Shown: piece after piece, positions 10,570-23,290 of the stretch
How positions within the stretch are numbered: position 1 is the stretch's first letter
How the letters are laid out: each line of letters opens with the position of its first letter
Source: Brachionus manjavacas
Lineage: Eukaryota; Rotifera; Eurotatoria; Ploima; Brachionidae
Assembly: GCA_019054805.1 (NCBI GenBank)
Contig: JAHQIY010000014.1
Coordinates: 682,001 to 746,000, forward strand
Direction of reading: 5' to 3'
Length of the DNA: 64,000 nucleotides
The notes under the pieces: generated by a model
Databases searched by the model: none
Seen by the model: only the letters and a program-made list of their open reading frames with translations
What the model was told of the DNA's origin: nothing
Position numbers and translations under genes: made by a program

Positions 10570-13160
10570 TGATGATCGACTAAGTTAAGTTATCGTTAAG
10601 TCTTATTCGCCGGATGTGCATGTTCTTATTTTGTCTCACTTTTTCGAAGGTTTTCTTTAGTTTGGATTATATTAGATCGGCATATTCATCCGGTGTATTT
10701 GGGACGTTTATGATAGGGTATCGGTAAATAAGATCCAACGGCATCTTCGCTTTTCTCCCATACATCATTATGGGTTTACACCTGTCATTAAGTGGATGGC
10801 TGTATTATAGGCTAGACTTAATGCTTCTTTTTGCTGGTACCAGTCGTCATAATATTCGTTGACATAACAGGTTATCATTCTCTTAACTATTCTTGTTCAA
10901 ACGTTCACTAATTCCATTTGTTTGTGGGTAGAATAGCGATGTTCTTAGTCTCTAGACCTCCATTTGGTTCCATAATTCATCGATCAAATCCGACTGATAA
11001 TTTGTTCCTTTATCGGTTAGTACAGTTAGTACAGGCGGTATGCCGTGCCTGCAAAAAAACGTGAAGAGACATTTTGCGACTGTTTTGGCTTCGGCGCTTT
11101 GTATTGAGAATAACTCCATCCATTTGGTGAAGTGATCTAGAATACAAAGAATGTATCTGTTATTTGTTCCGGACGTTTTTTATGGCCCTTAAATGTCTGA
11201 TGTTATTATTTTGAGCGGTCTTTTGGGAATTATTGGTATCAACTTGATGTTGACATTTGGCATGGCTCCCAGTTGTGTATCATTAAATCATCGTTGTCTT
11301 GTTTGTTAACGTCATCGTGGAATCTTAATAGCCATCTCGAAAGGCTTTCGGTATACATGATTTTGAAATTGAAAGATTCTAGTCGTATGATCCAGCGGGC
11401 GAGTCTAGGTAATCGGTTTCTCACCGTTCTTAGCCATTGTAGTGGTTGGTGGTCGGTGACTACGATGAATTCTTGACCATATAAGTATTCACGGAAATAT
11501 TCGATCGAGTTCACGATGGCTAATTATACCTTCTCTGACGATGAAAGTTCTTCTCCGGTTTTGACAGACCTCCTGAGTAGTAGGCTATTGGTCTCCATAA
11601 TCGTTCGTTCCATATTTTTTGGGATAACACGGAGCCGACTCCGTAATTGCTAGCGTCGGTTTCTAATTTGTACGTTTTGGGGAAGACTGGTATTGCCAAG
11701 ATTTTATGTGATATCAAATAGCTCTTGAGAACTTGAAAGGCTATTTCGCATTCTCGTGACCATTCGAATTACTTGTGTTTATGGTTTAGTTTGTAGAGCG
11801 GGGAGGCAATTCTTGCGGAATCTCTGAAGAGCTTCCTGTAGTACGAAGCTAGGCCAATGAAGCTAATTACTTGGTCAACGTTTTGTGGCCTTAAGTATTT
11901 GAGCAAAGCTTCTTCTGGGAGTTGTGTTCAAGGCCTCTTCTTTTCTCGATGCTTACTCTGTAATTTTGCTCAGGGAGTTCATTGTTGGTCGTGCAACCTT
12001 CAATTTGATTTGGATTTCTGTAAATTTTACTCCGTCGATGAACTAATCGGCAATGAAAGTGTAAGTTACGTTTTGATTTACTCCTGGGAATGCTTTCTTT
12101 GATAGAATGCGGAGTTGCGTCGCGAACAGGTGAACATTCGCACGCTCGTGTTGTCTTCTCTCTGAGAAAGATCTCATCGGGTTTGAGTTCTCTTTACGTT
12201 CGTATAATTGGATAAGCAGTGATTTCAATTGTTGGTAAGCCTGATTGTCGATTTCGCTGAATGGATACTCATCAACGTTCTTCTTTCATCCTTGGTCAAG
12301 TTTCAAAAACATGACTTTTTTCATATTGTCTTTGATGTTATTTATTTTGAAAAACATATCGAAGTTTTTGATCCAATCTCTGATGTCGTCACTGTTTTAG
12401 TCGAATGCGTTTGGAGCTTGTATTTGGTAGTGATTTCTACTTTGATGTGTTAGTATGCAGTCTGGTATAGTTGACGCTGGTGACACCGTGGTTAAACCGC
12501 TTAACACAGGAAGTGCTGAAGGTGGTTGACTCGTTGCATAGTTGTTTTGATTATTACGGACGGATGTGAAGTTGTTTTTCTTCAGTTTCTTATAACTCAA
12601 AATAGTTATCCACATTTTCATTATAATTATTGTTGGGATTGCAACAAACGTTGACATCAGGACGTTGTCATTGAACAGGCACCAGCACCAGCTCATGCAT
12701 GGAGTTATTTGTACAATACTTGATTCTATAAATTTTATAATCCGTTTTGTTTTTCCTGTTTCTTATTCATTATGTGTTGCCACTTTGATATTATCCCATA
12801 TGCCCATCTTTGGCGTCGATTAAAATGAATCCACGCGATTAAGTGTTGATTGACTTTATACGTTTTAACAATGTTCTTTTTATGATTGAATAAGAATTCC
12901 TACCCCAATCAACGTTTTATATGTAATGTGAAAGCGTGTTATTAAATAGGTGTGCATGTAAGACTTGGCTATACATCGCTATGTCTGTCAAGTGTATATA
13001 ATTAATTCTGCATGCAACCCGATTTTGGGGAACGCGACTTATGACAAATTAATCTACGCCTCCTGAGTACGCGACTTAGGACTAATCTGTCTGCGCCCTG
13101 TAGAAGGTCCGTAACGAAGATTTAGTAACTATTCGTCGAGATGACGGAGGAATTGGTTTA
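10570..13160 (-). mobile_element. Ty3/Gypsy-type LTR retrotransposon fossil
   Basis: On the minus strand the parts lie in element order: a gag-like region (about 12700-12040), the end of the reverse transcriptase with the RNase H domain (about 12000-11240, with DASNYGVGSVLSQ and VVTDHQPLQWL), and the integrase core (about 11200-10600). The stretch 12950-13160 is less AT-rich and may be leader or LTR; I could not pair two LTRs. The element is broken, with many breaks, and is clearly not intact. The protein similarity is still easy to read, so it is old but not ancient. A LINE fragment lies directly at its left end. Confidence 0.85.
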
Positions 13161-13867
13161 TTACATTTTAATAAGTAATTTTTAAAAATTAAAAACATTA
13201 TTCGAAAAAAATATCAATTTAAGTGCCTAACCGCCAAAAATTTGGCCGTATTTTTGACCGTCCATATTTTTTAGACTGTTTTTTTTGGCGGTTCAAAAAT
13301 TAGACCGCCTGGCCGATCGGCCAAATGACCTAAAAAAACCGTTCGTGTAATGGACCGGTTTGTCTTAACCGTATTCAACACTACTTGTCATTCACTCTTT
13401 TTTCTCTTTTTTCTCTCAACCGAAATAACTTTTGTGTCTATTTTCTACCTTTCAGAAACGATTTTTTTTCTTTCTTTTCTATCTTCTTTTCACATTTAAT
13501 TTAATTTACTATATTTTTTTAATTTTTATTTTAATCATTTTTCTCTGAAGGAGCTTACGCTCGATACAGATTATCATTCTCTTAAATAATAGATTAAATA
13601 AATAATTCTCTCTTCATCTTTCTTCTTCCTCTCTTCTTCCTCTCTTCATCCCTTTTGAACCAGATAATGGTTCATTAAAATAAGGAAAATTTTATTAGTA
13701 AATGCTTAATTTGACAAAGCTATAGAATAATCAATTTTTTTTTTAATTAAACAAAATTTTATTTTAAATTTTTATTTTAAAAGTTTAGATCATTTGTATT
13801 GTAAGAATGAATTCTGGTTATCACATTTTTAATTTTAGAAAAATGTGTTTTTAATTTTTTGAATAAT
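13161..13867. other. intergenic, with a GC-richer motif cluster
   Basis: At 13220-13375 several GGC/CCG-containing words (GCCGCC-type, GACCG, ACCGG) recur, including the perfect 12-bp palindrome GGCCGATCGGCC near 13312. At 13545-13605 lies a copy of the GAGC-hairpin motif, then TCTTC-rich DNA. No gene was seen. Confidence 0.5.
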
Positions 13868-15391
13868 TTAGCACTCAATTCTTGTTGACTTCAAAATTTT
13901 GGCATTCTAAAAATTTAAAAATTTGTTTAAAAAAATAAAAAAAAATTTTTGAATATATTTTAAGAACAAAAAAGCTTATTTAAAAATGAGAATATAAATT
14001 ACCTCTTGATGTTCATCAGAATCAAATATTCCCTCTATAAAGAGTAGCTGGTATTCATTATTTCGATTGAAAGTGCTCAAACCCCGTCTAAAAAGTGTCA
14101 GCAAGCGATCAGAGTTGTGCTTGACGTGGTCATCTATCTTTTTTTTACCACAACCAGGATCAAAAATTATTAAATTTTTATTCTTTCCTTTTTCTATTCC
14201 GACAATAGTGCGACTATGTCCATCATGTTGGATAAAAATTGGATACACAAATTTTCCATTGCTGGAACATCTTCTTTCAAAGTATCTATACACATAATCA
14301 AATAATACATCAGTCAAATTTTTTTGACTATTTCTCGACCGAACTATGTCCACTAGTTGTGTTTTTACCTTTAAGTAGGCAAACATTGCAGCCACGTCTG
14401 ATGCTCCTATCCATTTTGTTGTATTAAAGAGAGATCCACCTAGTTGCTCTTTGCCCATCAAGTCAAATCCACTGGACCATGCTTGTTCGATCAATTTTTG
14501 AATTTTGCCAACTGAAGGCATGTTAATATTATCTGATAAAATTTTTTTTAGTTTTATAAAAATAATAAATTTTTTTTGTTTACTTACTATTATTAAAAAT
14601 TATATTGCACAAATCAGGATCTTCGCGGATACAAGACAAAAGCATTTGGGTATTACGATATCCACAACCATATCCGCGGTCAATAAAACCGCTAGTGTAA
14701 AGATTGCACTTTGAACACAAATATCGGCTTGTGATATTTTTGCCCAGAGGCATTGGTTCTATTAATTCAATTATTCCTTTGACCATAGTTGAACTATCAT
14801 CAAAAACAGAATTGATTTTTGTCTCTATTCTGTCTTTTTCACTATGATAAGTAAGAGCATCTATTTTGCTGCTTTTGTAGGCATTATTTAGCTTGGCAAT
14901 GGCATTAGTTGTTGCCTTTGATTCGGTCATCCCAAATCGTTCCTGTTTTTATTTCTATTTAAACAAGGAAATTAAAATTTTATTTGTTTTACTACCTTAA
15001 GCATTTCATGCTCTACATCAGATATTAAATTTGATTTTGAGGCATTATCTAATAGCATAAGAAATGGTTTTTAAAAATTTAATTTTGATTTTTTACTAAA
15101 TTAACTTTTATTTGTGATTGAAGAGGCTTCAAAATGTGAATCAATGTGAATTTGTAGTAGACCAGCTTGGTCAAAATCAGCATGACAAACAGGACAAATT
15201 AAGGCTGATGTTTTGTCATCATGAACATTTTTTACATGTAAATCAAGTGTTGCATGGTTGTTGAAGTTTTTGGCACAAAAAGGGCATTCGAACTCGCTAT
15301 GCTCCCTATCGAAATGCCTCTGCAGGCATCCATCAACTCTTTGAAGACACAATGGACACAAATTTGGCTCATCTAGAGGCCGTTTGGACAT
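13868..15391 (-). CDS. ZUP1: ZUP1-like deubiquitinase (zinc finger, UFSP-fold peptidase C78)
   Basis: ZUP1 cleaves K63-linked polyubiquitin and acts in the nuclear DNA-damage response; that is family knowledge. Five exons: 15391-15106, 15048-14996, 14942-14588, 14532-14003, 13906-13868, all GT-AG with matching phases, giving 420 aa. Three C2H2-type fingers occupy the first ~95 residues (CPLCLQ..H..H, CPFCAK..H..H, CPVCHA..H..H). The peptidase begins near residue 190 with the catalytic cysteine in DRGYGCGYRN, the histidine in QHDGHSRT and the aspartate in FDPGC. Human ZUP1 is longer (578 aa) and has more linker and one more finger. The tiny last exon (13 codons) is inferred from a good acceptor and from similarity to the human C-terminus. 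The start ATG is directly preceded by TTTTGTTTTGCAG, an intron-type acceptor, so a 5'UTR intron or trans-splicing is likely. Confidence 0.92.
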
Positions 15392-15403
15392 CCTGCAAAA
15401 CAA

Positions 15404-15994
15404 AAGCTGAGTGAGGACTATTCGTCCATACTCAGACTTACGACAGCCTGTGATATAGATTAAAAAACATCGAAACTTTGATTAAATATTTTATTTTAAG
15501 CTTCTTTAATAAATAAATGGAACTTTTTTTTAAACTTTTAAAAACAAATTTTATAAAAATTTCAACAAAAAATCTTCAGAAAAAAGAAAAGAAAGAAAGT
15601 CACATGCACCCGTTAACAAAGAAAGAATTAACAAAAAAGAATAGAGAAAAAAAGTTGATTACAATTTAGTATTCACATTCACTACGTTATTTTACGTAAG
15701 TATTACGACTTGACAGTAGTTAAAATCTTGTCGTAAGTCAAAACTCAAACAGCAGCAGACTCTCGCCAATTCAGCACTCTGACACAAAAGTCTTTGGAAA
15801 AGAAATGATAAGAAATAGATCGCTTCACACTTTCATTCACTCGTCAAGCAGTCAGTTAGAAGAAGAAGAGAAAGTTCTTGAATCGTTTTTTGTAAAGAGA
15901 AGATTTTATTGAAATTTTGTTTTTTCATAAAATATTTCATCGTTTGGAAGAAAAAAAAACAAAAAAGCTTCTGAAAAAAAATCAATTGTCCCGT
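15404..15994. other. upstream region of ZUP1
   Basis: Up to about 15860 this is less AT-rich than typical spacer here and contains TTACGAC/GTCGTAA repeated in both orientations (about 15438, 15703, 15731), which can pair as a hairpin. It probably holds the ZUP1 promoter and the 3'UTR of the importin-alpha gene. Confidence 0.4.
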
Positions 15995-18900
15995 TCAAAA
16001 GTTGAAACCGCTTTGTGGCTGATTTCCGGTCGAGCCAGCTGGCACGTTAAATTGAAATTGTTGCTGAGATTGATCAACCTTAAAAGAAAAAATTTAAATT
16101 ACATTTTTTTTTATTAAATTAGTCAAAAATTAAATTCTAAGTTTTTTTTTTCATTTTTAACTTGAATCACTTGAAAATTTTAAAAAACAAAGCAAAATGG
16201 ATTTTAATTTTTAGGGTTGCCCCTGATCCTGATCGAAAAAATTTTATTATTTCGAAAAAATTAAATTTTTAATAACAATTTCTAGGAGAAAAAGTTAAAA
16301 TTTTTTGAAATATTTCTTTTTGAACTTAACAAACTATTTATAAATGATTACTGAAGTGTATAATCAATGTTTAAGGCCTTATTCGGTGTGTCATAAGGAA
16401 TTTTAAAAGACATGTCTTGAATTATTTTTGAACATTTTTTTTTAAAATTATCATTGAAAAAATTTAGTCTTAATTTTGATTTTAAAGTTTAAATTTGAAA
16501 AATTCCGTATTTAAGGTGGCGAAAATCCGGATCCGGGTTTCACATTTTAAAGTCTAGAAAATAAAGGAAAAAATTTACTCTAAACAAAATTAAAATTCGG
16601 AGTGAGTTTAAATTTAAATATTAAAAAATTAATGCAATAATATTAAAAAAGATATTTTAAGGAGTCTATGAAATCATAAAATTCTTACTATGTTTAAAAC
16701 TGATAAATTCTGAAGATACTTTTTTCTTACAGAAAAAGAGCGACTAAAATTTGAAAACTTCACAAACTTTTTTTAAAAATTAAAAAATCAATTAAGATAA
16801 TCTGTTTTCATAATAATATTTTTTTTTTACTTTCAATCAGTTTTGATCTTAGAGTAAAAATTGGTAATTTTCATTCATTTATTTGTTAATCTGTACCGAG
16901 CTAATGCTACTTCGAAAAAAAAAAATTTAGTCTTTTAAAGTATTAATCAATTTTCTTAAAATGATTTTTTTTTAATTAATAAAAGTTTTAAAAATTTTTT
17001 GGTAAAAAAATTTTCAAATTTTACAAATTTAATGATTAAATTAAAATAATCTTTTTTTTTAATTTGAAAAAAATCTTTTTGTCCCTTTGATTTCAGTTGA
17101 TTTAAAATGTCGGTTTTAACAATTGGCAAAAAGTATTCAAAATTAAAAAGCCCAATTTAAACATTTCTTTCGAATCAATTCTTAAATCTATTTTCTAAAT
17201 TTAAAATAATTTTTTTTTAAATGATCAATAATCTCAGTTCCAAGAATTAAAACAAAAATTTTTTTTTTCTTTAAATGATCAGTAAGCTGAGTCTCAAAAA
17301 TTGAATAAAAAAACTAATTAGAATCAATTCATTCTTAAAATATTTTTTCTAAATTTAAAATAATTTTTTTTTAAATGATCAATAATCTCAGTTCCAAGAA
17401 TTAAAACAAAAATTTTTTTTTTCTTTAAATGATCAGTAAGCTGAGTCTCAAAAATTGAATAAAAAAACTAATTAGAATCAATTCATTCTTAAAATATTTT
17501 TTCTAAATTTAAAATAATTTTTTTTTAAATAATCAATAATCTCAGTTCCAAGAATTAAAAAAAGAAAAAATTTTTTTTCCTTTAAATGATCAGTCAGCTG
17601 AGTCTCAAAAATTGCATAAAAAAACTAATTAGAAATTTTTTTTCTTTAAAAAATGATCACTATCTTTTTAACTTTGAATTTTTTTTTGAACAAATAAAAT
17701 AGTATTACCTGCGGCAAAAGACCAGTGTCATCTTCCTCTTGATTAAAATATTTCTCAATAATTTGAAATGCTTTTTTATAAATCTTTTCGTTTTGATGAC
17801 CTTGCAGAAACTCAATTTTGTCCAAGCCGCCACATTCCTCCACCTTGAGCGAGTACAAATTGGGACTGCCGCTAATATTGGCGTCCGTTTGGCCCAACTT
17901 GAGAATATTGTCCACTCCATTGAGAGCCACCTCGACAATTTTGGTGTCCACAAGTCCGAGCAAGTCGCACAACGGCTGTATTATATTCAGCTCGACCAGA
18001 TATCTAATTTGCTCGGCAGTGCCGGACGAAGTGGCATTGACGACGGCCCATGCGGCCTCTTTGCGAGTCTTGTTCTCGCCAGTGCCCAGTATCTCAATCA
18101 GCTTGGGAAATATGTTCGCCTCGAAGACCATTTGAATTTGGGCCCTGGTTCCCGCAGTGATGTTCGAAATGGTCCAGCAGGCTTCTTTTTTGATCGACTC
18201 TTTGGACGAGTTGAGCAACGGGAGCAGGCACTGCAGCGCGTTGTTGTTCAATATAACCTGGGTCTGCGAGTCATCGCCAGTGACGATGTTGCCGACCGCT
18301 CTGAGCGCTGCCTGGACCACGTTCAGCGAGCTGTGCATCAGCAGCTCGACGAGACGCGGACACACGCCCGCGTCAATTATCTTCTGGATTTTTTCATTAG
18401 GCCCATCGCTGAGGTACGAAATGGCCCACGAGGCATCGGCCAGCACATCAACGTCCGGGTTGAAGAGCAGAGCGGCCAGTATTGGCAGCGCCGGCTCCAC
18501 CTTGGCGAACTCGACCGGCGGGTTTTTGCCCCGGCACAAGTTCGACAAGCACCACACGGCGTTGCGCGTCATCGTCAAGCGCGCCTGCTGCGACAAAATG
18601 AACAGCAGTGGCGGCAAAATGCCGTGGTTCAGGACCAGGTCTCTGCATTCGGGAGAATCGCCGGCAATGTTGCCGAGCGCCCACACAGCCTGCTCTTGCA
18701 CGTCTTCGTACGGCGACGAGAGCAGCTGCACGAATATGGGCAGTGCGCCCGCCTCGATCACACACCGAGTTTGCAGAGAATTGCCACTGGCGATGTTGGT
18801 GAGAGCCCATGCGGCCTCGAATTGAAGCTGGTAGTCGGTGCGCTGCAGGAATTCCACAAACTTGGGCACTATGCCTGTGTTGATTACTTCGTCTATGGGC

Positions 18901-19270
18901 GGATTGGGCTCCTTGGATAGCAGCTTGCGGAAGCGTTGGGTCACATTTAGCTGCTGTTCTTCGTTGCCGTAGATTAGAGTTTGTATCATTTCGTTGGTGA
19001 TCAAGCTGTTGGTCTGGTACGAGTAGTCGGCGCCGCTGGGCGACTCGGACTCGTCGATTTCTTGATCGGGCAGGTCCACGTTCCTTTTTTTGAGAAGCTT
19101 TTGAGCAAATTTTTTTAGATTGAACTTTTTTTTTAATTTAAAGGTTGTACTTGTTCGTCTCTTTTCTGCTTGCGTAGCATTACGCTGACGTCTTCGCGAC
19201 GCTTTCTCAGCTCTTCAGCGTCCAGATTGCTGTGCTTGTAAAGGCGACGGAACTGTTTACTCTCGGACAT
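15995..19270 (-). CDS. importin alpha (karyopherin alpha)
   Basis: The adaptor that binds nuclear localisation signals and hands cargo to importin beta. Three exons: 19270-19151 (40 codons, IBB domain, with [20 protein letters not shown]), 19097-17709 (the ARM array) and 16078-15995 (27 residues ending SGFNF, as in KPNA2-type C-termini). Phases are 0 at both junctions; the total is 530 aa, normal for the family. ARM repeats keep the groove motifs WALTN, WALGN, WCLSN, WAISYL, WTISN and WAVVN. The last exon is separated by a 1.63-kb intron that contains a 154-bp tandem repeat. The coding sequence is strikingly GC-richer than its surroundings, suggesting high expression or codon selection. A paralog lies at 36090-37995. 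Symbol left open because the KPNA1/2/3 subclass is not decided, although the C-terminus favours the KPNA2 type. Confidence 0.95.
16871..16921 (+). repeat. GAGC-hairpin dispersed motif, copy
   Basis: Reads TTTATTTG...CTGTACCGAGCTAATGCTACTTCG; related copies are at 3205-3247 (+) and 13543-13605 (-). The core can form a small GAGC/GCTC hairpin. It may be the 3' end of a retroposon. Confidence 0.5.
17180..17640. repeat. 154-bp tandem repeat, 3 copies
   Basis: The anchor ATCAATAATCTCAGTTCCAA recurs at 17224, 17378 and 17532, so the unit is 154 bp. Copies 1 and 2 are almost identical and copy 3 has several changes. The array lies inside the last intron of the importin-alpha gene. Confidence 0.85.
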
Positions 19271-19539
19271 GATCAAGCTTTGTGTTTGTCAAGCTAAAAT
19301 TATATTTTCTTTTTTTTTAATCTAAAAAAATGAAACACTTGATAAAAAGTGCTGAGGAAATTTTTTTTTTTAAACAAAAAAAAGAAATTTTTTATCTAAT
19401 TTTATTTTTATTCTTTTAGGTGTGGATTGTTGGCATTGACACATGATTTCTTAGAAAATTTTTACCACAATCTTAAATTAAAAAATATTATTTATGAAAT
19501 TGAGATAGATTTTCAAATGTGACATTTTTATTCAGATCT

Positions 19540-20560
19540 TAAAAGAATCTTAACAAAATGTTTAATAGGAAAAAAAGAATAGTTAATCTTTTACACAAAA
19601 AAAAAGAAAAATTATTTTTTTATGAAATTTTTAGATTAAGATATTATAAGAGTCTTAACAAAAACCTTTAATAGAAAAAAAGGAAAAAGTATTTTTTTTG
19701 AAATTTTTTATTTTACGATCTTATAAGATTCTTAACAAAATGTTTAATAGGAAAAAAAGGATAGTTAAATTTTTACACATTAAAGTAGAAAAAAAAATTC
19801 TTTATGAAATTTTTTAATTAAGATATTAAAGAATCTTAACAAGATCATAAATAGAAAAAAAAAGAAAAATTTATTTTTTAATGAACTTTTTTAGATGCAG
19901 ATATTAAAGATTCTTAACAAAATGTTTAATAGGAAAAAAAGAATAGTTAATCTTTTAAACAAAAAAAAAAGAAAAAATATATTTTTTTGAAATTTTTAGA
20001 TTAAGATATTATAAGAATCTTTACAAAAACCTTTAATAGAAAAAAAGTATTTTTTTTGAAATTTTTTATTTTACGATCTTATAAGATTCTTAACAAAATG
20101 TTTAATAGGAAAAAAAGGATAGTTAAATTTTTACACATTAAAGTAGAAAAAAAAATTCTTTATGAAATTTTTAGATTAAGATATTAAAGAATCTTAACAA
20201 GATCATAAATAGAAAAATAAAGAAAAATTTATTTTTTTGAAATTTTTAGATTAAGATATTATAAGAATCTTTACAAAAACCTTTAAAAGAAAAAAAGGAA
20301 AAAGTATTTTTTTTTAAATTTTTTATTTTACGATCTTATAAGATTCTTAACAAGATCATAAATAGAAAAAAAATTTATTTTTTAATGAACTTTTTTAGAT
20401 GCAGATATTAAAGATTCTTAACAAAATGTTTAATAGGAAAAAAAGAATAGTTAATCTTTTACACAAAAAAAAAAAGAAAAATTATTTTTTTATGAAATTT
20501 TTAGATTAAGATATTATAAGAATCTTAACAAAAACCTTAAATATAATAATTTAGCGACAA
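19540..20560. repeat. degenerate tandem array, ~90-bp subunits in ~180-bp units
   Basis: The anchor AACAAAATGTTTAATAGG recurs at 19552, 19734, 19916, 20092 and 20420; between the anchors lies a related form AACAAAAACCTTTAATAG. Neighbouring ~180-bp units alternate between two versions (GAATAGTTAATC and GGATAGTTAAAT), which hints at a ~360-bp higher-order unit. It is located upstream of the importin-alpha start. Many subunits contain CTTATAAGATTCTTA. Confidence 0.8.
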
Positions 20561-22784
20561 AAAAATTAATTTTCTGTTTTTTTGACTAAAAAATCAATTT
20601 TTAAATTTTTTAAATACTTAAATTCTTGTTAAGATTCTTTAATATCGAAATTTAAAAAATTTCATAAAATTGTTTGAGAATTTATTTAATTGAGAAGTAT
20701 TCTTTTCACCGGCCATTTTTTTTAAATAAAAAAATATAAATAAATATCGCTTATTAATTAATTTTTTTCAGCTTAATAAAATTTTACAATTTTTTAAACA
20801 GGAAAACTATTTTCTTCACCGAAAAAAAAAGGATTTTTTTATTTTAAAATTAAATAAACCAAAAATGTGACGTGAACTGATGAGCTATTGTGAAGACATC
20901 TAGTTTTACACGAGTTCTGTGGAAATTTTTTAATAATTTAAATGATTAGAATTTCTATATCTAAAAAATTGATCAACAATTTTATTTTTTAAATTTTGCA
21001 GAAATAGTCTATCCGCCATTCTTTCACGAAAGGTTCCTTCTTTTTAAACTACATTATTTTTTGATTCTAATGCGTCATTGAGACTTGGTATCACAAGAGA
21101 AAAAAGTATCCCATTTTCTTCATCTGTTTTTGTTTTCCTATTATCAGAAATTTTCAGATTTATTATTAAATTAATTTAAACAAATAGTAATGTAATAGCC
21201 ATAAATAGATCTAATGAAATTGTTAAAAATCTTTTAAGGTAAAATTAAATAATTTTGCAATGGAAAAATTAGGATTTAGAAAAAATATCTAGAATTTGAA
21301 TAAATAAGTTGTCTTAACGATAATTGCGACATTGATTGTGAGCAACATCTTTTATTCTATTCTAATATCTTTTAAATGATCTTATATCAGAAATAAATTT
21401 TAAAGGGAAAATATAATATTAAGTCTAGAAATTACTTAAAAAAATTGTTTAATTTTTCATAAATTAGAGACTGAAATTTATTTTTTCTTTGATCTGAATT
21501 GAATAATTTTTGGATTTTATATATTTTAATTTATAGACAAAACCCTGAAGGGACGAAAGCATGACAAAAAAATGGCCAACGAAAAAAATATAGATCATTC
21601 TCTTAAGTAATCTAAAAAATATGATCGTACTAAAATATAAAAACAAACAAAAAGCAACAAAATTTAAGCTCCGAAAAAAGAAATTAGGATGAGAATTATT
21701 TTAAATTATGTTCTAAAAAAATAGCACTTTTTATCTAGGATTTCTTATTTAAAAATGAAATATATTTACTTTTAGATAAAATCGAACCTATTCGATAACT
21801 AAGATTTCTTTTATAAAACCCTGAAATTAATACTGTTTATTGTATCAGCTGGTAGATTAAATATTTCAAAAAAATCAAAAGAAAAAATGCTGAAAAATTT
21901 GTTCAATTTTTTTTCAAAACATGATCTCACAAGATTCTAATTAAACTTTTAATTTCAAAAATTCTAACAAAAAAAAATTAGCCTTTAAAAATGCTCTATG
22001 AATGTATTTAAAGATACAAGCATAATTATCTAAATAAATTCGCAACTCATGAAAAATCAATTTTGTTCTGCAAAAACAGGAAAAAATTTACAAAATAAAT
22101 TTTTCTTTAAGTTTTTTAAATTTTTAGTATCAAATCATATAAAACTCAAATTTAAAACAATTTTTTTCTCTTTAGAAGAAAGTAGAAAATTTAACTTTGG
22201 AAAAAAATCTTCATTTTTATAAATTTTTTAATGAAAAAATTGATTCATAATGTAAGAGAGTTACAAAGCATTATTTTGCTCTAATAAAAACTTTGACTAA
22301 TTGTACACTAAATAACTTGATTTTAAATGAGTTGAAAAAAAAAAGGATTGAGGGATATTGAAACGAAAAATAAATAAGGTTACTATTTTCTTGTATTTAT
22401 GTAGCTATTTTTACTTGGTTTAGATGAGATAAAAATAATATTAGAAGAAAGAAATGATATTCTCTTGAAATAAGAAAAATAAATCGAGAATTTTTTAAGA
22501 TTAAATTTACATAAAAAAACTTATTCCCCTCACAGTAAATGTAACTATATCCTAAAAATATTTCACGAATACAAGTTTGAAAATAAACATCTTTATATAA
22601 AACAAATTTGATAATTTTAAAAAAAATACTTATAACAAGATTTCATAGAATAATTGATAAAATCTTGGAAATTAAAATTTTTTTTTTTACTTCTTCATAT
22701 CTAAAAAACAGTTTATTTTAAAATAAGATTTTATAATAAAATCAAGCCCAATTTATATAAATACAATCAAGCTTTAAATTATTC
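20561..22784. other. AT-rich intergenic, nothing seen
   Basis: Poly-A/T tracts only. I find no credible exon, hairpin or transposon in this stretch. Confidence 0.5.
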
Positions 22785-23235
22785 AATTCATTTCAATAAA
22801 ATTCTACTTATATGAGGAAAAAACTGATTTTATGTTTTCAAACTTAGATCTTATAAGATTCTTACCTAAATCTTAAATTTAAAAACGATCCAAATTCAAT
22901 TAATTTCAATGACATTCTACTTATTTGAGGAAAAAACTGATTTTATGTATTCAAACTAAGATCTTATAAGATTCTTACCTAAATCTTAAATTTAAAAACG
23001 ATCCAAATTCAATTAATTTCAATAACATTCTACTTATTTGAGGAAAAAACTGATTTTATGTATTCAAACTAAAATCTTATAAGATTCTTACCTTAATCTT
23101 AAATTTAAAAACGAGCCAAATTTAATTTATTTCAATAATTTTCTACTTATTTGAGGAAAAAACTGATTTTATGTATTCAAACTAAAATCTTATAAGATTC
23201 TTACCTAAATCTTAAATTTAAAAATAAGTTAAAAT
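22785..23235. repeat. 113-bp tandem repeat, 4 copies
   Basis: The anchor GAGGAAAAAACTGATTTTAT recurs at 22814, 22927, 23040 and 23153, exactly 113 bp apart. Copies differ by only a few bases. Each unit includes ATCTTATAAGATTCTTAC, a palindrome-bearing word shared with the 19.5-20.6 kb array. It lies just 3' of the WARS2 stop codon. Confidence 0.88.
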
Positions 23236-23290
23236 TAATCTTATTTGACTTAAGTCTCGATTAACATTCAAAAACTTCAAAAACAGCATC

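Noticed and set aside
18157-18825. 222-codon plus-strand open frame
   Set aside because: Another antisense shadow of the same GC-richer exon.
17739-18920. 393-codon plus-strand open frame
   Set aside because: It is the exact antisense of the importin-alpha ARM exon; the minus strand has a full conserved protein.
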